A DNA stretch of 64,000 nt from an uncultured Desulfuromonas sp. (lineage in GTDB: Bacteria > Desulfobacterota > Desulfuromonadia > Desulfuromonadales > Desulfuromonadaceae): positions 196,001 through 260,000 of the forward strand of contig NZ_OY781461.1 of the NCBI RefSeq assembly GCF_963676955.1, read 5' to 3'. Under the pieces are notes generated by a model that worked only from the letters and a program-made list of their open reading frames with translations, was not told where the DNA came from and did no database searches. Positions 1 to 8,963 of this stretch are shown one piece after another; position 1 is the stretch's first letter; each line of letters opens with the position of its first letter. Made by a program: the position numbers and the translations under genes.

Positions 1-2724
1 GTAGGTTGAGCTGCCGTTTTCATCAGTGGTAATCGTTTCCACGACGTCCCAGTTCTTCCAGTCAAGGGAATAGATATTCTGATCGCCACGAATAAAATCA
101 TCGCCGCCGCCGCTGACAATCAAATCGTCACCGTCTCCCCCGGCGATAAAATCATCCCCGGCGCCGGAAAAAACCTGATCATTGCCGGCCGACGCATCAA
201 TCAAATCGCCTTGAACGCCGCTGGCCGTTTCCGTTGCTCCCGTGGCGATAAAATCACTTAACACGCCTTGGGTCTCACCGAACAGCAGATCATCACCACT
301 GTCGCCATGCAGCAAATCCGCGCCGGCGCCTCCGATTAACACATCGGCATTCTCACCTCCGCCGACATAATCCCGGCCAGCGCCGCCGTCGGCAAAGACC
401 TGCCCGACATTGTCGCCATCGGCATCGACCAAATCATCGCCATCGCCGAGTTCAACAACATCGTCCCCGCCCCGACCGAGCAGAACCGTATCGTCGCCGT
501 CGCCACTGATGATCGTGTCATTTTCCATACTGTCATACAGGGTGTCGTCACGTGACAGGGGCGTGTCCGGGTCGGTAACGACATTGCCGAGGTCATCGTA
601 ACCGTACTGAATGCCAGCTTGTTCGGGGTCGGCGTCGATGGGACTCAAATCGCCGACAATGGTACGGGTTGTTTCCGACGTTTCGGCGGCGGTTGTAAAG
701 CCGTCATCTTCGACCGTGAGATTCAACGTGTTGAGGACGGCGTAGTCCATTTCGTTGCCGTCGTCGTCCACGGTGATGACCGTCGCCGTTACGGCAATGT
801 TGCCATCGGCGGAGAGTTCGCCCTGCTCAAGCAGAGCAAAAGAAAAAAGGGTTTGTCCGTCGACGGCGTCGAGGGTGATTTCACCATTGACGAAATCGAG
901 CTGTTGTCCTTCGTACACCAAGGTCAATAGACTGCCATCAACGTCCCCGGAAACCTGAATGACGATTTTATCTCCGGCGGATAACGCCTGGTTCACTCCG
1001 AGGCTGAAACTTAAGGAGCCCCACTCGGCCAGGGTTGATGAGAGATCCTCGGCAATGTAGTTCTGCAGGGTGAAGGGATTGGTGGTATTGAGAGCCAGCG
1101 CGGCTTCGAAACAAAAGGTCAGGTTAATACCGAAGCGTTCGAGAAGTTGATTCGGGTTGCTGATGTCGTTGATGGTGATGCTGTTGGTGGTGCCGGTCGT
1201 TGCCCCATCCAGAAGAGAACCGGTGATCAGTACGGTTTCGGTCAACGGATTCCACGCGTAAGTAAGACCGTTGGTTGAATCGATGAAGGTATAAAGCGTC
1301 TGGGAGGTGTTTGAGTAATATGATTCAATTGCCGTATTGAGCAGATCCAAGTCGCCGACGGTGATGTGGTTGGTGTCGGCGTCGGAGATTTCCGTATCGG
1401 TGATGGTGTCCTGGCCACTGCCGGGATTGTAAAAGTAGGTGTCAGCGCCCTCACCGCCATGGAGATTATCATCCCCCTTACCGCCTTCAACATAATCATC
1501 GCCACCTTTGGCATAAATAGTGTCGTCGCCTCCCATGCCGTAGATGTGATCATCGTTGTCCATTGCACTGATATAGCGACCTTCATCATCACTAAAAATA
1601 TACTGTGCAAAATCCAATAAAGTTTCTCGTTCCCCAACCATGATGGACGTGCCGGTAGCTTTATCAATATAATAAATAGGAGAACCTTCGCCTGAGGATG
1701 CATTTCCAGCAAAAAGGTAATATAAGAAAGCAGCTCTATCTTGTAGATAGCTGTCGCTGTAATCCGAACGATCCAGGGCGTTATAATTGACCGCCTGTTC
1801 GTTTTGCAAAACAAAAGGCCGTAAACTGACCAGAGCATAAAGAGCTTCGTCGGAGGATTGCGCGCCTGCTTTTAATTCCGCGATGCTGTCGTTGTAATAG
1901 TTGAGGACAGTGTCAGCCGTACCGTCCGCCCATTCGACGTTGAAACTGTCGGTGGTATGAGCAAGCAATTGATAAAACACTGCTTCGGTGATTTGGTTTT
2001 GGTTGAACTTGAATAAATTTTCCGAATTATTGTTTCTGTATCTGATGATCAAATCAGATTCCGTGGAGGACAGCTCCCATTCATCCTTACCTGCCAGTCG
2101 GATATCCCCATAATAATCGTCCCAGTACATCCTCAAGTAATCATCTAAGTCAAGGCGAGTAACCACTTCATAAACCTGTCTCTGTTCATTATATCCCTGC
2201 TTGACTTCCGGTGTGATATAAAGGTCTACACCCTCTTGCAGAATTTTTGTAACTGCCGCCGTGGCAACCAAGGGGATAACGAAACTCCCGCTGCCAAGAC
2301 CAATTGCGGCTAGTCCCGCGGCTGCCAGAGCTCCACCGGCAAGCCCGATGACTGCTTCCGTAAAAGCTCGCTCAGGCGATTCCCCCGCAGCAACGTCAAT
2401 AGCTGTTTCCATCGGCACAGTGATAAGACTGCCAGCCGGCCCGCCAAACAGTTTGATATATTTTAGGGTGCTCCCTTCCGGGATAAGACTGCCGTCGGGC
2501 AGGGTCCCCTCCGCGTAGCTGACCGCAGCTGCCGTCAGAGTAATGACCAGATTGGCAAAATCAGCCGTGTTATCCGGAGTGATATCGTTTGCCTCAAGAG
2601 CTGCCACGACATCATTGACAACGGACGAGTTGTTGTCTTTGGTTTGTTCAAACCAGTCTTTCTGCGATCCCGTTGCCTGTGATTCATCGGCTATTATGCG
2701 ATAGCTCCCTAAATCATTACTCAT
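1..2724 (-). CDS. RTX-type secreted protein T1, the only full-length-like member of the array (C-terminus off the left edge)
   Basis: Starts at the ATG at 2724 and reads open for 908 codons to the window edge. Residues 110-160 form a Gly/Ala-rich hydrophobic stretch that looks membrane-inserting. Residues about 389-425 carry RTX nonapeptides (GMGGDDTIYAKGGDD type). Next comes the roughly 290-residue module shared with the other array members. Unlike those, T1 continues after the module into a second block of Ca2+-binding repeats (about 715-890, GDGDD and GGAGAD motifs). RTX proteins are normally exported by type I secretion with a C-terminal signal; that end is not visible here. The start overlaps the partner gene I1 by 8 nt (ATGAGTAA), implying translational coupling. 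The N-terminal domain resembles that of T3 (both have STE.(D/N)LII(R/K)Y), and their partners are also related. Inference: a pore-forming or membrane-active toxin. The toxin role is not proven by sequence. Confidence 0.8.
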   Translation of the reverse strand, partial: MSNDLGSYRIIADESQATGSQKDWFEQTKDNNSSVVNDVVAALEANDITPDNTADFANLVITLTAAAVSYAEGTLPDGSLIPEGSTLKYIKLFGGPAGSLITVPMETAIDVAAGESPERAFTEAVIGLAGGALAAAGLAAIGLGSGSFVIPLVATAAVTKILQEGVDLYITPEVKQGYNEQRQVYEVVTRLDLDDYLRMYWDDYYGDIRLAGKDEWELSSTESDLIIRYRNNNSENLFKFNQNQITEAVFYQLLAHTTDSFNVEWADGTADTVLNYYNDSIAELKAGAQSSDEALYALVSLRPFVLQNEQAVNYNALDRSDYSDSYLQDRAAFLYYLFAGNASSGEGSPIYYIDKATGTSIMVGERETLLDFAQYIFSDDEGRYISAMDNDDHIYGMGGDDTIYAKGGDDYVEGGKGDDNLHGGEGADTYFYNPGSGQDTITDTEISDADTNHITVGDLDLLNTAIESYYSNTSQTLYTFIDSTNGLTYAWNPLTETVLITGSLLDGATTGTTNSITINDISNPNQLLERFGINLTFCFEAALALNTTNPFTLQNYIAEDLSSTLAEWGSLSFSLGVNQALSAGDKIVIQVSGDVDGSLLTLVYEGQQLDFVNGEITLDAVDGQTLFSFALLEQGELSADGNIAVTATVITVDDDGNEMDYAVLNTLNLTVEDDGFTTAAETSETTRTIVGDLSPIDADPEQAGIQYGYDDLGNVVTDPDTPLSRDDTLYDSMENDTIISGDGDDTVLLGRGGDDVVELGDGDDLVDADGDNVGQVFADGGAGRDYVGGGENADVLIGGAGADLLHGDSGDDLLFGETQGVLSDFIATGATETASGVQGDLIDASAGNDQVFSGAGDDFIAGGDGDDLIVSGGGDDFIRGDQNIYSLDWKNWDVVETITTDENGSSTY
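541..1685 (-). repeat. Shared C-terminal module, copy in T1
   Basis: About 1.1 kb that matches 9042-10185 (in T3) along its length. Its left 0.8 kb matches 12862-13696 (in T4) almost base for base. T1 and T4 share diagnostic variants, for example gagatcctcggcaatgtag, where T2 and T3 have gagatcatcggcgatgtag. This pattern suggests recent duplication or gene conversion. Confidence 0.9.
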
Positions 2725-3937
2725 CGATTCCCTCCTCTATCAGTTTAAATTCTTCGTGAAAAATGCTTTTTAATGCTGGGATACGATCCTTTTTACTAAA
2801 CTGTTTATCAGCTTTTCCGTAATAGCGCTCTTCACCCGACACCTCAAAACCACAATAGTTTTCCAAAACATATTTGTGAAAACTGGCATCGTAACTGTCA
2901 ATGGTCATAGCGTAGAAATCTTCCGCCAGACTGGATTGTTGGCGATACAATCGATCCCATACATAATTAGCAGCCTTGGGATCGGCAAATTCCCGACGTG
3001 CGTTGAGATAATCCGGTATCAGAGGATGGTAACAATTGAACTCTCCGATGAAAATCGATGCGTAAAGCAGATCGCTGGCAAGATTAACCGCCAACATCTG
3101 CCTTAAAGCCTCGACGTCGGGTTGTTCTCGTTTGATCTTGTCGTAAAGACCCGCAGCAATCCACTTGCTGCGCAGTTCAACAATCCAGTGATAAAGTTCA
3201 CGTATTTGTTGAACTCTTTGAGTTTTCTGCAAGAGGGGCTTTGCCGACCCGAACCGCTTATCTTCATAAAAACCTTTGTGGACGTGAAAATAAAAAACGA
3301 GTTCAGGGAAATCGATCAGAGCTTTTTCCCGCTCCATCTGCTGATCTGCCATGGGGTGCGTTGCTATGACGGTTATGGCGTCATACATATGATCGAGCAA
3401 ACGGCGCATACCGAAGGAAGGCTTATAGCTGTTTGTCCCATAGGGCCGATGCATCCTTTGGGTATACGGCTTAAGGAACCATAACTCTTCCCAAACACCG
3501 CGCTCGCCATCATCTTCCGGAAGATATTTCACGCCTTGCTTGTAGATCAGCCGCTGCAATGCATTTAATGGCACAACAACTGGATTTTCAGGGTTGAGAT
3601 AAGTGCAAAGAACCCAGCGCACACCACACAAGGGCTGACCGGCGACAAAATACTCTTTCGCCGTATAATTGGCGTTGTCTTTCCCCATCCAGATAAAGCG
3701 CTGATAGCCATAAATCGAAAAAACAAACAGAGCCATCATTAAGGCAACGCCGATAGTGGCTCTTCGTTTTTCCGGCAGCAAAAACCACAGGAAAGGTTGG
3801 CAATCCACATCACCCTTTTGCTTAAAAAATGCCACCACTCGTTGAAGCAGAGGCAACAGCAGACAGGGCAAAACTAAATATGTCAAAAGCAGGAGGATCG
3901 TAAGGCAGACAAATAAATAGCCGAAAAAAACATGCAT
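2717..3937 (-). CDS. Membrane partner protein I1 (candidate immunity protein for T1)
   Basis: 406 residues. Two hydrophobic helices are visible (about 6-32 and 59-77), followed by a long soluble region rich in Tyr, Trp and charged residues. I do not recognise a named domain. It is clearly related to I3 (11218-12552): both contain AK.Y.VAGQ, then a block with LQ(R/K)LIY and KYLP/HYLP, and later DFPEL/DFPAL with HKGFY. Its stop codon overlaps the T1 start by 8 nt, the same arrangement as I3/T3. It is the first gene after promoter repeat copy A (start at 3937, about 43 nt from the -10). Because immunity proteins of pore-forming colicins are inner-membrane proteins, a membrane immunity role against a membrane-inserting toxin is plausible, but this is inference from context. 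Confidence 0.75.
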   Translation of the reverse strand: MHVFFGYLFVCLTILLLLTYLVLPCLLLPLLQRVVAFFKQKGDVDCQPFLWFLLPEKRRATIGVALMMALFVFSIYGYQRFIWMGKDNANYTAKEYFVAGQPLCGVRWVLCTYLNPENPVVVPLNALQRLIYKQGVKYLPEDDGERGVWEELWFLKPYTQRMHRPYGTNSYKPSFGMRRLLDHMYDAITVIATHPMADQQMEREKALIDFPELVFYFHVHKGFYEDKRFGSAKPLLQKTQRVQQIRELYHWIVELRSKWIAAGLYDKIKREQPDVEALRQMLAVNLASDLLYASIFIGEFNCYHPLIPDYLNARREFADPKAANYVWDRLYRQQSSLAEDFYAMTIDSYDASFHKYVLENYCGFEVSGEERYYGKADKQFSKKDRIPALKSIFHEEFKLIEEGIDE

Positions 3938-3979
3938 CAGAGCTCACCATTCCATCTCAAAGGGAAAATAGACATGCCG

Positions 3980-4007
3980 ATAATAACAATATGTTAATAT
4001 GCGTCAA
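3980..4007 (-). promoter_or_regulatory. Array promoter repeat, copy A
   Basis: On the minus strand a TTGACG -35 box (4007-4002), a 16-nt spacer and a TATTAT -10 box (3985-3980), with very AT-rich DNA upstream. It lies inside a block of about 165 bp (3966-4132) conserved between array units. It should drive I1 and T1. Confidence 0.65.
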
Positions 4008-4132
4008 CACATATAATTATTTTTTATATTTGATTAACCAAATACAGACATCGGAAATACGTATTTTTCAAGAAATCAACTAGAGAAAAATCGGAGAGGG
4101 AGAAGGTGCGTTAAGGAGGTGTTAAACTGCGG

Positions 4133-6853
4133 TTAGCGACGTTGGTGATTACAATGGAAAAGAGCTCCCCTGTCGGTGTTCACCGTAAAGCGACGCCAAT
4201 CAAACAGCAGGTCATCGTAACCGAACTGAATGCCAGCTTGTTCGGGGTCGGCGTCAATGGGGCTTAAATCGCCGAGGATATCGCGGCTTGTTTGCGGTGC
4301 TTCGGTGGCGGTTGTAAAGCCGTCATCTTCGACCGTGAGATTCAACGTGTTGAGGACGGCGTAGTCCATTTCGTTGCCGTCTTCATCCACGGTGATGATT
4401 GTTGCGCTAAGGGAGATGTTGCCGTCGATAATGAGTTCGCCCTGCTCAAGCAGAGCAAAAGAAAAGAGGGTTTGTCCGTCGACGGCGTCGAGGGTGATTT
4501 CACCATTGACGAAATCGAGCTGTTGTCCTTCGTACACCAAGGTCAATAGACTGCCATCAACGCTCCCGGAAACCTGAATGACGATTTTATCACCGGCGGA
4601 TAACGCTTGGTTTACTCCGAGGCTGAAACTTAAAGAGCCCCACTCGGCCAGGGTTGCGGAGAGATCATCGGCGATGTAGTTTTGCAGGGTGAAGGGATTG
4701 GTGGTATTGAGAGCCAGCGCGGCTTCGAAGCAAAAGGTCAGGTTAATACCGAAGCGTTCGAGAAGTTGATTCGGGTTGCTGATGTCGTTGATGGTGATGC
4801 TGTTGGTGGTGCCGGTCGTTGCCCCATCCAGAAGAGTCCCGGTGATCAGTACGGTTTCGGTCAACGGATTCCACGCGTAAGTGAGACCGTTGGTTGAATC
4901 GATGAAGGTATAGAGCGTCTGGGAGGTATTTGAGTAATATGATTCAATCGCCGTATTGAGGAGATCCAAATTGCCGACGGTGATGTGGTTGGTGTCGGCG
5001 TCGGAGTTTTCCGTATCGGTGATGGTGTCCTGGCCACTGCCGGGATTGTAAAAGTAGGTGTCAGCGCCGTCGCCGCCGTAGAGGGTATCGTCCCCGACGC
5101 CTCCTTCGATATAGTCATCACCGGAATAACCATAGATGGTGTCATTGCCGGCCATACCGTAAAGGCGATCATTATGGTCACCGGACCAGTTTGGTGAGGT
5201 ACCGCGCACGGTATCCGTGCCGTCACCGCCAAAGGTGATCGTATACTCAGGGTTGGGATTCAGTAATCCCGGCTCATTGAGCGTGATGTTCAGCGCAACA
5301 TCTTCATAGATCACGGCTGTGTCGGATTCCGGCGAATCGCTGATATTGGCCGTAATCAGATTGAAAAGCATTTCGGCACGGTCTTGAAGGTAATTGCTGC
5401 TCAGTTCTCCTTCACCAGTTGCTGAATCATATAGGTCAAGCTCACCGTTCTGATTGAAATCGTTATAGATGTTATCATCGCCAGTAATGACAAAAGGATT
5501 AAGGCTCACCAAAGCGTAGCGATAGGCGATATCGTTTTGCGCATATGATAAAATTTCGTTAGATGAAAAGGAGTCAAAGATTCCATCACTTCCGACAATT
5601 CCCAGCAACTCCACAGTGAGATCTGAGCGGCCAGCAAGAGTTAATTCAATTTGTTCAATATCCGTATACAGCAAATCTCGTGAGCCATCATATTCACTGC
5701 CAGCCCTTACAGCTAAACCTGTCTGCAGAAGTTGTCCAATGTCTGAAACAGCTGATTCGAGACTGTTTTCAGCAACATATGATGAGCTGTTCAAAATTGC
5801 CGTGATATCTGCCATTGAGAGCGTTGAATCAATTTGAAGGAACAAATTGTAAACGGCTAGAGAATCGGTCATTTGTTCTTTTCCGTGACCTAACGTATTA
5901 CCAACACTATCCTCAATAAAAATTCCAAGAGTTTGCCCCTGTTGCTCCAACCCCCAAATTTGATCCATGGTGGTTACTTCTAAACCCTTTTCTCCATAGA
6001 GATTTAATACTTTAGAAGAATCAAAACTATTGTCTCCACCCAGCATCGAAAAAAGATTAGCAATGTTCACTTCAGCATTGCCGCTTAATCCCTCGACCAG
6101 GCCTGTCATAAAACCTGCACCGTTAATTGTTATGGCTTCAACACCCGTTTCAGGAAACAATCGAGTGAATGCTGTTGCCAAATGACCTCCCAAGCTATGT
6201 CCTACAACCGTTATGCTGTCTCCACTAGTCACTTCCCCTAACCCGTAAATACGGCTATCTCCAGAATCATAAATTTGATTTGACCAATTATCGGTATTAA
6301 TCGTATAGACCTGTCCGGTAGGATCGTCGATGACGATATCAGAACGAGATCGCAAATATTGTTCATAATCGCTACCGGCACCAGCTGCCCGAGCCAGAAG
6401 AAGAAGCGCAGTCTCTTCGGCCAACAAGTCAAGGCTTGCAACCTGATAAACTTGCCCTTGGGAGGCATTTAGTTGCTGCCAGTTATTATACATATCGACA
6501 ATCTGCTTAATGGCTAACCCATCTGTAACGATATCTGCAATATCAGTAATTATAAGATCTTCAATGAGTTGGGATGGTTCAGTGCCACGACAAGCATAAA
6601 CATACTCACCTGTTTCTTTATTTTTAAATAGAGTTGCTGAAAAACCATTTTCTGTGCTTCCTTGATGAGAAACAACTTCCCAATGGTCGACAAAATCTGC
6701 AGCTTGGGTGGCGGAAAAATTGCCATTAAAGCCTGCTTTAGGTTGAAGCGCAGCTTTAATTGCAACATCAGAGAAATCTATTGCTTGGTCAAAAAGGACA
6801 TAACTTGCCTCGGCCAAAGCAGCAAAATCGTAATACTTTTTCAAATCGCTCAT
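4133..6853 (-). CDS. RTX lipase cassette protein T2
   Basis: 906 residues. The N-terminal half is a class 3 lipase-like alpha/beta hydrolase: RGTEP at 89-93, the nucleophile elbow GHSLGG with Ser220, and a candidate catalytic His323 in GHGKEQ. RTX nonapeptides lie at about 541-600, then the shared module. The protein ends early, right after GYDD, in a tail (LLFDWRRFTVN... to HCNHQRR) that is also found in T4 and, slightly changed, in T3. It therefore lacks the second repeat block seen in T1 and probably any type I secretion signal. It overlaps its partner I2 by 4 nt (ATGA). The lipase half is visibly AT-richer than the module, suggesting separate origin. Expected activity if exported is cleavage of membrane phospholipid or lipid esters; toxicity is inferred. 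Confidence 0.85.
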   Translation of the reverse strand: MSDLKKYYDFAALAEASYVLFDQAIDFSDVAIKAALQPKAGFNGNFSATQAADFVDHWEVVSHQGSTENGFSATLFKNKETGEYVYACRGTEPSQLIEDLIITDIADIVTDGLAIKQIVDMYNNWQQLNASQGQVYQVASLDLLAEETALLLLARAAGAGSDYEQYLRSRSDIVIDDPTGQVYTINTDNWSNQIYDSGDSRIYGLGEVTSGDSITVVGHSLGGHLATAFTRLFPETGVEAITINGAGFMTGLVEGLSGNAEVNIANLFSMLGGDNSFDSSKVLNLYGEKGLEVTTMDQIWGLEQQGQTLGIFIEDSVGNTLGHGKEQMTDSLAVYNLFLQIDSTLSMADITAILNSSSYVAENSLESAVSDIGQLLQTGLAVRAGSEYDGSRDLLYTDIEQIELTLAGRSDLTVELLGIVGSDGIFDSFSSNEILSYAQNDIAYRYALVSLNPFVITGDDNIYNDFNQNGELDLYDSATGEGELSSNYLQDRAEMLFNLITANISDSPESDTAVIYEDVALNITLNEPGLLNPNPEYTITFGGDGTDTVRGTSPNWSGDHNDRLYGMAGNDTIYGYSGDDYIEGGVGDDTLYGGDGADTYFYNPGSGQDTITDTENSDADTNHITVGNLDLLNTAIESYYSNTSQTLYTFIDSTNGLTYAWNPLTETVLITGTLLDGATTGTTNSITINDISNPNQLLERFGINLTFCFEAALALNTTNPFTLQNYIADDLSATLAEWGSLSFSLGVNQALSAGDKIVIQVSGSVDGSLLTLVYEGQQLDFVNGEITLDAVDGQTLFSFALLEQGELIIDGNISLSATIITVDEDGNEMDYAVLNTLNLTVEDDGFTTATEAPQTSRDILGDLSPIDADPEQAGIQFGYDDLLFDWRRFTVNTDRGALFHCNHQRR
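4204..5165 (-). repeat. Shared C-terminal module, copy in T2
   Basis: Near-identical to the module in T1, T3 and T4. The right part (catagatggtgtcattgcc, around 5130) is shared with T4 but not with T1 or T3, so the copies are mosaics. Confidence 0.9.
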
Positions 6854-7431
6854 TCTACTTCCCTCCCAAGTTTCTTATAAGCATTTATATACATTCCAAA
6901 CTCTTTCGTATTGAGTACATACGGATACTGAGCTGTCCAAAACCTGAAAAGTTCGTTACTCCCCGTGTAGCCAGCCCAAACATTAACCCGTTTGACTACT
7001 GTGGTATCTGTTTTCAAATCAACAATGGATTCAGCTGTGAAACCAACTGGGAATATTGGCGTTTTTGACTTCTGCCACACCCAAGCAAACCGTTCGTTTA
7101 ACCGATAACCCATATCAATGTTTTCTGCTGAATAACTTGGCGAATTTCCCCTCCACGTCAGCGTCTCTGCCACTCCCGGATTCTCCGTTTTCCACTGTTC
7201 CGGAGTCTTGTATACCCAGAAACCCGCCTTGGTATCACAATAATAGTGATAAATAAGCAACGTCGGGATATGGTCCCAAAACATGAGTAGGTACATAAAC
7301 AAAATAGCGGCAGCTGCCCAACGCTTAACACCGTGTCCGGTACGTCTTGCCCACTTCACCGTGCAACTGACCACCCAGTAGCTCAGCGCCAGATATAAAG
7401 CGAATGCAGCGAGGATCATCAATCCGATCAT
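6850..7431 (-). CDS. Membrane partner protein I2 (candidate immunity protein for lipase T2)
   Basis: 193 residues, starting at the ATG at 7431. An N-terminal helix (about 1-27) and a second at about 38-60 are hydrophobic. The rest is a polar domain with many Tyr and Trp residues (KAGFWVYKTPEQW). No named family recognised, and no similarity to I1/I3 or I4/I5 is evident, matching the fact that T2 has a different N-terminal domain from T1/T3 and T4. Its stop overlaps the T2 start (ATGA). The small size, membrane anchor and strict coupling to a lipase gene make it a candidate lipase immunity protein; this is inferred from position only. Confidence 0.7.
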   Translation of the reverse strand: MIGLMILAAFALYLALSYWVVSCTVKWARRTGHGVKRWAAAAILFMYLLMFWDHIPTLLIYHYYCDTKAGFWVYKTPEQWKTENPGVAETLTWRGNSPSYSAENIDMGYRLNERFAWVWQKSKTPIFPVGFTAESIVDLKTDTTVVKRVNVWAGYTGSNELFRFWTAQYPYVLNTKEFGMYINAYKKLGREVE

Positions 7432-7485
7432 TTAAACTCCTATTTCAATCACCATCTCCATCGACACCCTTCATGCCTTTAAATC

Positions 7486-7587
7486 TTAAGCCCACACAAG
7501 ATTTATCAAATCAAAACGGAGCTGTTCGTAAGCTGTCTGGTCATTAGAAACGGTGATGGTATTATCAAGTGCGTGAAATTCAATCAT
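7486..7587 (-). CDS. 33-codon ORF, possible toxin stub
   Basis: Starts MIEFHALDNTITVSNDQ and ends at the TAA at 7486. Its ATG overlaps the stop of the upstream gene (7584) as ATGA, exactly the coupling seen between partner and toxin genes elsewhere in the array. It may be the surviving start of a lost RTX cassette whose body was replaced by I2/T2, or a genuine small protein. No family recognised. Confidence 0.4.
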   Translation of the reverse strand: MIEFHALDNTITVSNDQTAYEQLRFDLINLVWA

Positions 7588-8779
7588 GGTTTATTCCCAT
7601 CACTGTGCAAATTTCGTTTTATGTACTCTCGATGAAAATAACCAAACCGACAAACGGCGCTACTAAGCGGATCATGTTCTATCCCAAGACCCGAAATATT
7701 TTTAAAAGACGGATAAAAATCATTTTTTTCACGAGACCGTACAAAAATTTCATTTAGTTTAAACATTGCCAAATAAGGACTGCCAATTGACTCGCGAGGG
7801 AAACCACTGGCCTTCTGAATCCACACCGGATAACTAAGCCAGAATGGACGCCCCTGGTAATAAACCAGCTCTCCAATATTGAGCATGGGAGGGTTCGAGG
7901 CGTTTGGATGCTGCCAGTTCACCTGTGTGCCTTCATCGTTCATGGGCAACAGCTTATAGTTATAGGTACTGCCTCCCACTATTGCTATTTCACGGTTGTA
8001 GGGTTCTTCAGCTCGCACGCAGTGTGTAGCGCGCCAGCATTCTTGACGATAATCATGGCTTGCGTAAGCGAGCAGGTTCTCAGGAATGCCGTCGCGGCTG
8101 ATATCAGCGTGCAACACCCGCAACAGCTTGGCGTGACGAAAGTTCGATTCAACGCTGACCGGCCCACCTGGTTTCTGTCGATGAGATGGTGGTAAACCAT
8201 CAATCAGGTTCTGTCGTTCCGTTTCGTTCAAGTCACGACCGGGTGGACGGGTCCAGTCGCTATTAGGAGGCAAACGCTCTTCAGGGCAGACCGGCGGCGG
8301 GGCGTCTGCCGGCCGTGAGGTGAGATAAGCCAACATCGCTTCGCAAGCCGGCTGGCCTTTGCCGCTGAGTAGAACCCACTGGTAATCACTCCAGTTGATA
8401 TGCGGTTCGAGGCAGGTCTCTTCACTGTTAAAGGGGGTAAGTGACTGCAATGGTGGCAGGATCTGAAAAAGTGAGTTGATCGATTCGATCCTGATAGGTC
8501 AAGCGAAGACCGGCAACATCCGCATATTGTTCTCGCTCTTTTAGCCATGTGCGTTGTTGCTCTTGCAGCATTTCCGGTTTGGGCCTGCTTTAACGCAATC
8601 TCGTAAAGCCGATCAAGCTCAAGATCGAGTCGGGAGAGCTCTGTATCCGCACAGATCATTCTCTCAACCGCAGTTGTCGCTTTGGAGCAATCGAAACTGG
8701 GCCCTTGGGAACAGGCCCATGAAGAGCAAAGCAGTAACAGCAGACACGCTAGAGTGGCGATTTGAATCTTCGGCATCAT
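7584..8779 (-). pseudogene. LprI-like (DUF1311) partner gene with two frameshifts
   Basis: Begins at the ATG at 8779 with a signal peptide (MPKIQIATLACLLLLL) and the LprI/DUF1311 pattern SFDC..A.TAVERMICAD.EL. Reading then passes through three frames. Removing one C from the run near 8590 gives KQAKPEMLQEQQRTWLKERE, the expected LprI continuation. Removing one C from CCCCC near 8430 continues TYPFNSEETCLEP into a further 280 residues ending at 7584. The corrected product would be a secreted protein of about 400 residues. LprI family members are periplasmic lysozyme inhibitors; the long C-terminal part is unknown to me. Two single-base insertions in C runs mean either real decay or sequencing error. 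The second half could also start independently from the TTG at 8450. Confidence 0.7.
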
Positions 8780-8810
8780 TTCAACCTCAATCAGTAAAAT
8801 AGACATGCTG

Positions 8811-8838
8811 ATAATAACAATCTGTTAATATGCGTCAA
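8811..8838 (-). promoter_or_regulatory. Array promoter repeat, copy B
   Basis: TTGACG (8838-8833), 16-nt spacer, TATTAT (8816-8811) on the minus strand, in a block (about 8797-8963) matching copy C almost exactly. It should drive the LprI-like gene, I2 and T2. Confidence 0.65.
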
Positions 8839-8963
8839 TAAATATAATTATTTTTTATATTTATTTAACTGAATACAGATATCAGAAATGCGTATTGCGC
8901 AAGAAATCAACCAGGGAAAAATCGGAGAGGGAGAAGGTAAAGTAAGGAGGTGTTAAACTGCGG

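Noticed and set aside
619-930. Plus-strand ORFs repeated at 619, 4292, 9174 and 12796 (rich in V, F, G)
   Set aside because: They are antisense shadows of the shared RTX module; the minus frame has RTX motifs and continuous similarity.
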